From positions 1 to 33,310 of the forward strand of contig NZ_JADQDQ010000022.1 of the NCBI RefSeq assembly GCF_015694725.1: DNA of 33,310 bases, given 5' to 3'. This document shows, one piece after another, positions 23,670-30,149 of this stretch. A program made the translations under genes and the position numbers. This DNA comes from Hymenobacter jeongseonensis. Its GTDB lineage: Bacteria > Bacteroidota > Bacteroidia > Cytophagales > Hymenobacteraceae. Each line of letters opens with the position of its first letter. The first letter of the stretch is position 1. The notes under the pieces are model-generated. The model ran no database searches, was not told the origin of the DNA, and saw only the letters and a program-made list of their open reading frames with translations.

Positions 23670-23918
23670 ATGTCAAAAGTCAAACTCCCTACGCCGCTGC
23701 CGGTGCAGCAATTTGCCCGTTGCGTGAACGATGCGCAACGCCCTGCCGACTTTGTGGGCGACTGGCCCGAGGCCGGCCGCGTGTATGCGGTGCGCGTCTT
23801 GCCACACGTGCGCACCAAGCAGCCTCAGGTGCACATCCTGGGTTTTTACGCCGAGCGGCCTTACGGCGCTTTTGCGGCCCATCGTTTTGAGCAGGTAGCC
23901 GATGTCTGGCTTAATTAA
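23670..23918 (+). CDS. 82-aa hypothetical protein divergent from umuDC
   Basis: This is a small protein of unknown function with basic and aromatic clusters: MSKVKLPTPLPVQQFARCVN, DFVGDWPEAGRVYAVRVL, HVRTKQPQVHILGFYAERPYGAFAAHRFEQVADVWLN (shown in parts). The ILGFYAE and RVYAVRVLPH pieces suggest a compact beta-sheet domain. A TTG at 23664 is possible, but the ATG at 23670 directly after the -7 box is preferred. It is transcribed away from umuD across a region carrying two palindromes with shared half-sites, so co-regulation with the SOS operon is possible. A terminator follows at 23959. Confidence 0.75.
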   Translation: MSKVKLPTPLPVQQFARCVNDAQRPADFVGDWPEAGRVYAVRVLPHVRTKQPQVHILGFYAERPYGAFAAHRFEQVADVWLN

Positions 23919-23958
23919 CCCTTCCTAAACTGTCGGTTCGATGGTTCCACCCATTTTG

Positions 23959-23999
23959 GCCCCGTTGGCGTTGCAGCCGACGGGGCTGGTTTGTTTTTT
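23959..23999 (+). terminator. intrinsic terminator of the 82-aa gene
   Basis: Stem GCCCCGTTGGC (23959-23969) pairs with GCCGACGGGGC (23976-23986) with one G-U pair, followed by TGGTTTGTTTTTTA. It lies 40 bp downstream of the stop codon. Confidence 0.88.
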
Positions 24000-24075
24000 A
24001 TGAAGCTACGCAGACGGGTAGCTTAGGCGTAACGGGTATCAACTTAATTCCCAACGCGCGGGCTACACAGCAATG

Positions 24076-24765
24076 CTACTTGCCGTACTGGTAGAAAATC
24101 CCCGTATCAGAGGGCGTCCAGAGGCAGGCTTTCTGGCCGCTGGCTTTGAGGGCGTCGTTGGTCCAGGTGTTGCAGGTATAAAGGAAGCTGTAAACGCGGT
24201 GGGCTTCGTAGAAAGCATCGTTGTTGCCGTAGCTGTGGCCTTTGATGTGCTGGGTGCGGCCGGCGGCATCGTAGCGGAAGCTGGCTTGGATGTAACGAAT
24301 GAGCCGGGCGTACTCGGCATTGCTCAGGTAGAGCGGCACGGTGTCGGGGCCGGGCGCCAACTCGTGCAGGTAGGTGGTGTGCATGGCCGCCGAGCCCAGC
24401 CAAAACGCAGCCACGAACGCCGTGCTGAATTTCAGGTCGGCCCAGGTGGGCGTGTCGAGGTAAAAGCCCTTGTCGCCCCAGCCGAAGGCGATGTAGCGCG
24501 CGCCAGTATCACCGGAGGGAACGTTGCTGAACGGCAGTTCTAGGCTCCAGTCTTTCTGCGGGCTTTTAACGGGCACCACGATGTCGGTGTGCACGCCGTT
24601 GGTGTGGAGGTACACCAGCACGTCGGGCGAGGCATTGGGGTCTGCCTTGTCCACCGTAATCCGCGAAAGCACAAAAGCGGCCCCCACGTACAGGCCCGCC
24701 GCGGCCACAATCGTGCCGGCGGCGTAGCCCACCGGTTTCAATACTTTGCGAAGAAGAGACGGCAT
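24076..24765 (-). CDS. DUF2459 / TIGR02117 family membrane-anchored protein
   Basis: This 229-residue protein has one N-terminal membrane helix (GYAAGTIVAAAGLYVGAAF, residues 13-31), with the rest predicted outside the cytoplasm. Conserved-family features are VYLHTNGVHTDIVVPV (H54, H59), YIAFGWGDKGFYLDTP (residues 91-106) and TCNTWTNDALKASG (C198, W201). The spaced His and Cys residues recall papain/NlpC-like folds, but catalysis has not been established for this family. TIGR02117 was originally named 'urease-associated', yet no urease gene is present here. The frame is open upstream, but MPSLLRKVLKPVG at 24765 gives the standard start. It lies downstream of the PP-loop ATPase gene on the same strand, with a gap of about 145 bp. 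Confidence 0.85.
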   Translation of the reverse strand: MPSLLRKVLKPVGYAAGTIVAAAGLYVGAAFVLSRITVDKADPNASPDVLVYLHTNGVHTDIVVPVKSPQKDWSLELPFSNVPSGDTGARYIAFGWGDKGFYLDTPTWADLKFSTAFVAAFWLGSAAMHTTYLHELAPGPDTVPLYLSNAEYARLIRYIQASFRYDAAGRTQHIKGHSYGNNDAFYEAHRVYSFLYTCNTWTNDALKASGQKACLWTPSDTGIFYQYGK

Positions 24766-24909
24766 TGGGGAAGCGGGGGAATGGGAGCAAAAAAATGGAA
24801 AGAAGTCGGGCACTAAGCCCAACCGTGTCGGGTCCGCTGTACGGAGCCCGCTGCAGGTCGTTGCCGGTCCTGAAAATTGCGTAAGGCCGGCCGCGGCCCG
24901 GGCCATGCC

Positions 24910-25644
24910 CTAAAACAGGTCGCAGTACCAGAATCCCGTGTCGAATGGACTGGGTTCGTCCGGCTCGGCGCAGTCGTAGCCGGCGTCATCGGTTTTAGGA
25001 GCAGGCGTGTATTTGCGGTACACTATTTCACCTTTTTCAAAGGCAACGGGCTGCTTAAAGATGGGGCCGTCGAACACGAAGGTGTGGAACTCGCCGTTCT
25101 CGCCGCAGGGGTCCACGGTAGCCGGCAGGTCGCGCAAAAACCCCTCGTCGATTACCCGGCCCACAAAGCTTTGGTCCAGAAATTTCTCGTTGACGCAGGT
25201 GGTAATGGTTTTGAAGCCCAAGTCCAGAAACTGGCGAATGAGCACCGCCGTGGGCACGCCCCACAGCGGAAACACGGCCTGCAAATGCAGTTTGGCAAGT
25301 TGCTCTTCGCGGTAGCGGCGCAGGTCTTTCAGGAAAATATCACCGAAAATGGAGACCGTGGCGCCCCGCCGCTGCGCGTCTTGCAGCGTGCTGGTCATTT
25401 GCTGCTCGTAAGCTTCCATGGTGGGCATTTCGGGCAGGAACAGCTTGCGGCACGGCAGCCCAATGCTGGCGGCTTGCTGGTCGAGCAGCCCGACGCGCAC
25501 GCCGTGCATGGAAATGCGCTGATACGGCTCGCTGACGGTGGTAAGCAGCTCCAGAATGTCGTATTGGCCGCCTTGCAACACTTTGTGCAGCGCCAGCGCC
25601 GAATCCTTGCCCCCGCTCCAGTTGAATAGTGCTTGCTGCTTCAT
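24910..25644 (-). CDS. Dph6-like PP-loop ATPase (diphthine-ammonia ligase family)
   Basis: This 244-residue adenine-nucleotide alpha-hydrolase-like protein has the PP-loop SGGKDSALAL (residues 10-19) that binds and pyrophosphorolyses ATP. It also has family blocks RISMHGVRVGLLDQQA, FGDIFLKDLRRYREEQ, PLWGVPTAVLIRQFLD and the signature DPCGENGEFHTFVFDGPIF. In eukaryotes and archaea Dph6 amidates diphthine on EF-2; bacteria do not make diphthamide, so the bacterial family must do another amidation or nucleotide-activation reaction that is not known. An upstream ATG (25653) is possible, but MKQQALFNWSGGKDS at 25644 is the usual start and lies 6 nt after a -7-like box. It is cytoplasmic and possibly cotranscribed with the DUF2459 gene. 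Confidence 0.9.
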   Translation of the reverse strand: MKQQALFNWSGGKDSALALHKVLQGGQYDILELLTTVSEPYQRISMHGVRVGLLDQQAASIGLPCRKLFLPEMPTMEAYEQQMTSTLQDAQRRGATVSIFGDIFLKDLRRYREEQLAKLHLQAVFPLWGVPTAVLIRQFLDLGFKTITTCVNEKFLDQSFVGRVIDEGFLRDLPATVDPCGENGEFHTFVFDGPIFKQPVAFEKGEIVYRKYTPAPKTDDAGYDCAEPDEPSPFDTGFWYCDLF

Positions 25645-25650
25645 TTCAGG

Positions 25651-25658
25651 CAAAGAAA
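25651..25658 (-). promoter_or_regulatory. candidate -7 element of the PP-loop ATPase gene
   Basis: On the minus strand this reads TTTCTTTG, one mismatch from TAnnTTTG, ending 6 nt before the ATG at 25644. It supports that start codon over the ATG at 25653, which it would overlap. Confidence 0.35.
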
Positions 25659-26190
25659 CCGGGTAACGCAGCAGCAGGCAAGCATTTGAAGCTGCTAACG
25701 AAACGTCGGCTTTGTTGCCCCTAGCTAATTGATACGCGATGCCATTTGACCACTCAGAAGATGGATGCAGGAAAAAAAGCCTCTTTACTCGCCAACAGAT
25801 ATGGACTTGGCTTTCACCACCTGCCGCACGACTACACCTGCAACCTACCCGCGTAGTATTCCCAATTCCCAGAAGCTATTGGCTTGGCAAGCTTTTGTCC
25901 ATCCACACTGCCATAACCAAACCAGTATTAGCTAATTAATATAATCATGTCTCAAAACCAACGTCAATAATTAAGCACAACACTAGTTTATTAGCGACTT
26001 GCTAATTTCATAACATCAGCTAGGCAGCATTTACCAAGTTCTATACTTATCAATGAGAAGGAATCCTAAACTGATTATCATTAAACATTATACTTCCGCT
26101 CAGAAAAAGGTATTTAACGCATACCATATCCGCATATTTATCAGCAAGCCCCTGTATTAAACGCAATTCATATCAGCATTTGTCACATAA
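25659..26190. other. AT-rich stretch without a recognisable gene
   Basis: No convincing gene is seen. Short open frames exist: 25739-25939, of 66 residues; a 31-residue frame from the ATG at 25761 containing GLGFHHLPHDYTCNLPA; and 35 residues from about 26053 beginning MRRNPKLIIIKHYT. None is long enough or familiar enough to call. Base composition is much more AT-rich than the flanks and is continuous with the GT47 gene that follows, so this looks like part of an acquired or decayed segment. Confidence 0.5.
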
Positions 26191-26301
26191 ATTCGTTTTT
26201 TCGCGAATAATTTTTTTTATCAAAATGGTTACAGTGTACCTTTAAAATACCGCTACATATTCATTGTAGCGCAAACGGAAGAAGCTGAATGGCAAGAATA
26301 T

Positions 26302-27195
26302 TTGTCTAGTAAATACATTATCACAAGCAAAAACTCTTTTATGAATAATATATTAAAGTTTGACACTTCTTTTTGCCTCATTCAGCAAATCAGACTTGCT
26401 CACGCAATTTGCGAATCTAAGTTTTTGGTTAGCATAACTCCTTCTGAAATTTATAAACTTCAAAATTTGAAGAGGAAGTTCCGAATGCATTTTGTGAGCA
26501 GCAATGAGGTTTTGGGTGGACTATCTGCTCACATTGAGATAGACCATACGCTACCTAAGACTTCTATTGGGGCAATACACAGGCCGTTAGTATTTCCACA
26601 CGCAATTACGCAATACTGCAAATCTATTTGGAATGAGGCCAGGCCTACTAGATATACATTTACTGGCTTGATTACAGAGAGCAGAAAACTATGTCTGCAA
26701 AAATTTATCACAAACAATGTGAAAACTGATTCCTTCCAGGAATTGGATTTTGAGACTCCATTTTTCAAAATAAGAAAAAGGATTTTCTCACTATTCGGCA
26801 TTGACAATAGCATTCGTAAAGAAATAGGTGATTTGGTGATTTGCTCATCAACAAGAGGCCGTAAATACCCCGAAAAGTCGTGGGATGAAGGTTATTATAA
26901 AGAACTTGCTGAATCTGCTTTTGTCTTGTGTCCAAGCGGTGATTATGTCTGGTCGTATCGATTTTTTGAAGCAATACTGTGCGGGGCGATACCCATAATT
27001 GAGGAGAATTGCGCTGCATACGAAGGATTTAAATTCTTCTACATGCATGACATGCTCAAGGATACTAGCTATTCACGGGCTGACGCGGAATACAATTATC
27101 AATTATGTTTAAAAAGGATAACCATTCCCACACCTGAATTAAACAGAGAACTAGAGGCTATCGCTAATTCGTATGCACAACACGAAAACGGCTAA
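26302..27195 (+). CDS. GT47/exostosin-like glycosyltransferase, start uncertain
   Basis: The C-terminal half carries the exostosin-type motif FVLCPSGDYVWSYRFFEAIL followed by CGAIPIIEEN (about residues 207-236), which binds the nucleotide sugar in GT47-like enzymes. CSSTRGRKYPEKSWDEGYY precedes it, as expected. It is probably a transferase for a surface polysaccharide. The first usable start is TTG at 26302 (297 aa), but the frame stays open to 26191 and reads plausibly as protein (KYRYIFIVAQTEEAEWQEYL). No ATG, GTG or TTG lies in that extension. An ATG at 26225 is out of frame by one base. Composition is strongly AT-rich compared with all neighbours, a sign of transfer. It may be a functional gene with an unusual start or one with an N-terminal frameshift. 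Confidence 0.75.
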   Translation: MSSKYIITSKNSFMNNILKFDTSFCLIQQIRLAHAICESKFLVSITPSEIYKLQNLKRKFRMHFVSSNEVLGGLSAHIEIDHTLPKTSIGAIHRPLVFPHAITQYCKSIWNEARPTRYTFTGLITESRKLCLQKFITNNVKTDSFQELDFETPFFKIRKRIFSLFGIDNSIRKEIGDLVICSSTRGRKYPEKSWDEGYYKELAESAFVLCPSGDYVWSYRFFEAILCGAIPIIEENCAAYEGFKFFYMHDMLKDTSYSRADAEYNYQLCLKRITIPTPELNRELEAIANSYAQHENG

Positions 27196-27230
27196 GATAT
27201 AGGAAAGCCATGATGGCAATACCAGTTGGA

Positions 27231-27255
27231 TATCAGGTGATATCAGGTGATATCA
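27231..27255. repeat. 2.5 copies of a 10-bp tandem repeat TATCAGGTGA
   Basis: TATCAGGTGA occurs twice and is followed by TATCA, producing two TGATATCA palindromes exactly 10 bp apart (one helical turn). It lies between the AT-rich GT47 gene and the GC-rich GT2 gene, 53 bp before the latter's start. It could be a tandem operator or simple replication slippage. Confidence 0.7.
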
Positions 27256-27307
27256 CAACTCGCGCTCTCCCGGCAACTTTTTCCGGCGCCAGCCGAACAA
27301 GGGAGCC

Positions 27308-28069
27308 ATGCATTTTTCCATTATTACCCCCACCCACCAGCGCCGGGCCCTGCTGCCCGAAGCCGTGGCCAGTGTGCGGGCCATCGTCAGTGCCCCGCTC
27401 GATTTCTCCTTCGAACACCTGATTTACGACAACGGCTCGCGCGACGGCACGGCCGCTTACCTGCGCGAAGCCGCTGCCCAGCCCGGCCCGCCCTTGCGCC
27501 ATTGGCACCACCCCGGCCGCCAGTTGGCCGGCCTGGCCCGCAACCAGCTCATCCAAGAAGCCGCGCCCGAGGCCTGGTTGGTGCCGCTCGATGACGACGA
27601 CATTATGCTGCAGCGCACGCTGCACCACTACGCCGCCCAAATCCTGGCCCACCCCGGCCGGCCGTGGTTCGTGGCCGATTTTCTGCGCGTGGACGAGCAG
27701 GGCCGCTACCTGCCCAATGAGGACTACTACGCCTGGCAGTTTGACACGCCTACCGATATGCTGCGGGCCATCTTCCGGGCGGAGCATTTCATTCAGGGCA
27801 ACGTGTGCTACAGCCGCGCTTTCCTCGACGAAGTAGGGGGCTACGACGCCGAGCTGCCCATGGCCGAAGACTTGGACCTGTACGTGCGCTTCCTGCTAGC
27901 CGGGCAGCTGCCGGTGCTGTGCCCGCACATCAGCCACTTGCACCGCTTTCATGCCAGCAACGTGAGCATTGGCGTGGATGCCGACAAACACAACGCCGAC
28001 CTGCGGGTGATTTACCAGAAATACAGCAAGCAGCTGCAGAAGCTGGGGATTGAAGCACCAGGAAAATAG
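27308..28069 (+). CDS. family 2 glycosyltransferase
   Basis: This 253-residue GT-A fold glycosyltransferase starts MHFSIITPTHQRRALLPEAV, the usual GT2 beginning. IYDNGSRDGT (39-48) is the first nucleotide-binding motif. The metal-binding acidic cluster is LVPLDDDDIML (DDDD at 95-98), and MAEDLDLYVRFLLAG is the ED acceptor-side catalytic motif, followed by HRFHASNVS. There is no membrane helix, so it should act at the cytoplasmic face. Acceptor and donor sugars are unknown. GC content is normal for the genome, unlike the GT47 gene 112 bp upstream, so the two transferases were probably not acquired together. The next gene begins 31 bp downstream. Confidence 0.9.
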   Translation: MHFSIITPTHQRRALLPEAVASVRAIVSAPLDFSFEHLIYDNGSRDGTAAYLREAAAQPGPPLRHWHHPGRQLAGLARNQLIQEAAPEAWLVPLDDDDIMLQRTLHHYAAQILAHPGRPWFVADFLRVDEQGRYLPNEDYYAWQFDTPTDMLRAIFRAEHFIQGNVCYSRAFLDEVGGYDAELPMAEDLDLYVRFLLAGQLPVLCPHISHLHRFHASNVSIGVDADKHNADLRVIYQKYSKQLQKLGIEAPGK

Positions 28070-28100
28070 GCGGCTCCGTATTTTTGGGTTTTAGCCCGCC

Positions 28101-28520
28101 ATGTCCGCCCCCGTTTCCTCCGAAGAAGAAGTGTACACCATCCCGGCCACGTACCGCAAGATGGAAAACACGCACATCCTGTTTTGGCTGGTGAAAGACA
28201 TCAGCTGGTGCATGATTTGGAAAACCCTGGGCCTGCTCATGGTAGTGCCCACGCTGGGCATTGCCATCGTTATTGCCTGGCGCACCCGGGCCTACAAGTC
28301 AGAGCTGGCCCACAACCTGGCCATCGTGTTTTGGATTACGGCCAACTCCTACTGGATGGGCAGCGAGTTTTTCGGTTTCGACACCGTGCAAGTGGCGCCC
28401 CACGTCACGGGCAAGCACTTGGCGTTGGTGCCCTTTCTGATTGGGCTGGGTATTTTGGCCTATTACTACCTGGTGCAAAAGCCCCGCGAGGGCCGGATAG
28501 CAGCCGTGGCGAAGCTGTAG
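28101..28520 (+). CDS. small integral membrane protein, conserved hypothetical
   Basis: This 139-residue protein has three or four hydrophobic segments: THILFWLVKDISWCMIW, LGLLMVVPTLGIAIVIAW, NLAIVFWITANSYWMGSEFF and LALVPFLIGLGILAYYYLV. YRKMENTHILFWLVKDISW resembles a conserved Bacteroidota membrane family that I recall as uncharacterised. Conserved polar residues in the helices (K, D, W, N, E) could suggest more than a passive role. It follows the GT2 gene by 31 bp and may be cotranscribed. Its TAG stop (28518-28520) is the first triplet of a palindromic repeat, so insertion of the repeat may have set the C-terminus. Function is unknown. Confidence 0.8.
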   Translation: MSAPVSSEEEVYTIPATYRKMENTHILFWLVKDISWCMIWKTLGLLMVVPTLGIAIVIAWRTRAYKSELAHNLAIVFWITANSYWMGSEFFGFDTVQVAPHVTGKHLALVPFLIGLGILAYYYLVQKPREGRIAAVAKL

Positions 28521-28618
28521 CGCGGACTTTCAGTCCGCGTCCAAGCGCCGTTCGGTTTTCGTTTCATTGTCCGCTGCGGACGCGGACTGCAAAGTCCCTG
28601 CCGGGCACGGCCGCGCTA
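28518..28618. repeat. nested palindromic repeat (REP-like, family C, copy 2)
   Basis: The left arm (28518-28542) contains a perfect hairpin, CGCGGACT-ttc-AGTCCGCG. The right arm (28578-28597) pairs with it apart from a one-base bulge and contains GGACT-gcaa-AGTCC. An inserted 14 nt separates it from the terminal CGCGCTA (28612-28618). It shares the TAGCG-YGGACT...AGTCCGCG core with copy 1 at 15146-15232. The element lies between two genes of the same strand and overlaps the upstream stop codon. Confidence 0.8.
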
Positions 28619-28624
28619 TATTTC
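28617..28624 (+). promoter_or_regulatory. candidate -7 element of the EcsC gene
   Basis: TATATTTC is one mismatch from TAnnTTTG and ends 4 nt before the ATG at 28629. Its first two bases come from the end of the repeat element, so the repeat may contribute to this promoter. Confidence 0.35.
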
Positions 28625-28628
28625 GGCT

Positions 28629-29372
28629 ATGACTCCCGAAGAACAGCAAGCATACCTCGAAATGCAAGCCTGGCAGCAGCAAATGCAGCGGCCGCCTTCT
28701 TTCATGAACCGCTTCACCCGCCGGGTGCAGGTCCGGCTCAATGCCTTGCTGCCTGAGCGGGTGCACCAAGCCATCACGGCCGCCATCAAGCAGATGGTGC
28801 GGGGCGTGTTGTTCGGCTCCCAACACACCACCCGCCAGCCGCTGGTGGCCTCCACCCTGGAGGCGCGGGAATACGTGGTACGCAACCACGTACGCAACTA
28901 CCGCACCATGGCTACCACCGAAGGCGCCATCACGGGCGCGGGCGGTTTTCTGCTTGGCCTCGCCGATTTCCCCCTTCTGCTGAGCATCAAAATCAAGCTC
29001 CTTTTCGATGTAGCGGCGCTCTATGGCTACGACGTGAAGGACTACACCGAGCGGCTGTACATGCTGCACGTGTTCCAACTGGCCTTCAGCAGCCAGCATA
29101 CCCGCAACGATACTTATCGCCGCCTCGCTGATTGGGAAAGTTACCGCCACACCCTGCCCACCGATGTCCACGAGTTTGATTGGCGCACCTTCCAGCAGGA
29201 ATACCGCGACTACATCGACCTGGCCAAGATGGCCCAGTTAGTCCCGGTAATCGGGGCCGCCGTGGGCGCCGTGGCCAACTACCGCCTCATCGACCAACTC
29301 GGCACCACGGCCATGAACTGCTACCGCATGCGGCATTTCGCGGCGGAGAAAGAGCCACGGCTATTTGAGTAG
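28629..29372 (+). CDS. EcsC family protein
   Basis: This 247-residue protein has the EcsC-family core: a hydrophobic glycine-rich segment, AITGAGGFLLGLADFPLLLS (residues 100-119), followed by IKIKLLFDVAALYGYD and LYMLHVFQLAFSS. A second small-residue segment, MAQLVPVIGAAVGAVANYRL, lies near the C-terminus. EcsC was named from the Bacillus ABC transporter operon ecsABC, but stand-alone members such as this one have no known biochemical role. There is no signal peptide; the hydrophobic segments could be membrane-inserted hairpins. The N-terminus is Gln-rich (EEQQAYLEMQAWQQQMQ). It follows the family C repeat and converges with the DUF3885 gene, leaving only 20 bp between stops. Confidence 0.87.
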   Translation: MTPEEQQAYLEMQAWQQQMQRPPSFMNRFTRRVQVRLNALLPERVHQAITAAIKQMVRGVLFGSQHTTRQPLVASTLEAREYVVRNHVRNYRTMATTEGAITGAGGFLLGLADFPLLLSIKIKLLFDVAALYGYDVKDYTERLYMLHVFQLAFSSQHTRNDTYRRLADWESYRHTLPTDVHEFDWRTFQQEYRDYIDLAKMAQLVPVIGAAVGAVANYRLIDQLGTTAMNCYRMRHFAAEKEPRLFE

Positions 29373-29392
29373 CGTTACGAGAAAATACGCCA

Positions 29393-30067
29393 TTATGGCT
29401 GCTGGAAATACTTGTCGATTTCTGGCCGGTGGTAATCTACTATCCAAGCACTCCTTTCGATATACAACTTTCTGATTGAGTCGGCCGAATTACTATCTAT
29501 TAAACAGCCCCGGTCGTCATACATGCGAAAAATGCGGTCAGTTTGAGGATTAATGAAATAAATTCGTTGGGTAATTGCTGGCTCGAATCCCATTTCTGCA
29601 TTAGCAAGTGCCGTCAAGATATTATTAATCTGAATTTCCGACACTTTAACCTTTCCAATAATTATCCTAGCCTCTATTTCCGACTTGATTTCGGCGCCAG
29701 ACTCATCTGTGTAAGAACATCCGTTATCAATTACTTCAAGCTGGTTATAAAACGTTGCAAATAGTAATTTTGGAAATTGCTCAGCTAAATAATTAGGCGT
29801 TTCATTAAATAAGCTGTCTCCTTGGTATTCGTAGATTAGCACCCATATTTCATCAGAAACATTTTCAAAAGTTTCCCTAAATAGCGTCAGTGCGCGTTGG
29901 GAGGCTTGTTCGACACGGGCCACGGTGGCATTCGGCAATTCCCCGCCAAGGTCAAACCGAATATGCACTTGGCCACCAATCGAGTAATCACAGTTAATTT
30001 CGTTAGTGGCGTAAGGCTCGTGAATGCCAAAAGTCTGCTGCAAATACCCCTGTAATTCCGCCTTCAT
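29393..30067 (-). CDS. DUF3885-domain protein
   Basis: This is a 224-residue soluble protein whose C-terminal part matches the DUF3885 pattern: RIYFINPQTDRIFRMYDDRG (about residues 167-186), then IRKLYIERSAWIVDYHRPEI and DKYF. The N-terminal part (FGIHEPYATNEINCDYSIGG; VEQASQRALTLFRETFE) belongs to the same family layout. DUF3885 proteins are often found next to toxin-immunity or polymorphic-toxin genes in other bacteria, but no toxin gene is nearby here. Composition is more AT-rich than the aconitase gene upstream, hinting at later acquisition. It sits 82 bp downstream of aconitase on the same strand, separated by a terminator. Function is unknown. Confidence 0.82.
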   Translation of the reverse strand: MKAELQGYLQQTFGIHEPYATNEINCDYSIGGQVHIRFDLGGELPNATVARVEQASQRALTLFRETFENVSDEIWVLIYEYQGDSLFNETPNYLAEQFPKLLFATFYNQLEVIDNGCSYTDESGAEIKSEIEARIIIGKVKVSEIQINNILTALANAEMGFEPAITQRIYFINPQTDRIFRMYDDRGCLIDSNSADSIRKLYIERSAWIVDYHRPEIDKYFQQP

Positions 30068-30083
30068 AAAGTCAACATTAATG

Positions 30084-30122
30084 TAAATAAAACGGCCGCC
30101 CCAGTTTCCTGAGGCGGCCGTT
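30084..30122 (-). terminator. intrinsic terminator of the aconitase gene
   Basis: A perfect 10-bp stem (30091-30100 with 30113-30122), read on the minus strand, is followed by TTTTATTTAC, 27 bp past the aconitase stop codon. It separates aconitase transcription from the DUF3885 gene. Confidence 0.9.
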
Positions 30123-30149
30123 ACTACTTAAGCGGCTAGAGCAACAGAA

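Noticed and set aside
25739..25939. 66-residue open frame in the AT-rich gap
   Set aside because: No recognisable motif, atypical composition, and no supporting promoter or conservation that I could identify.
26053..26160. 35-residue open frame beginning MRRNPKLIIIKHYT
   Set aside because: It is too short and isolated to support as a gene.
29393..30067. DUF3885 protein as an immunity protein of a polymorphic toxin system
   Set aside because: No toxin, Rhs or effector gene is adjacent; aconitase and EcsC-family genes flank it.
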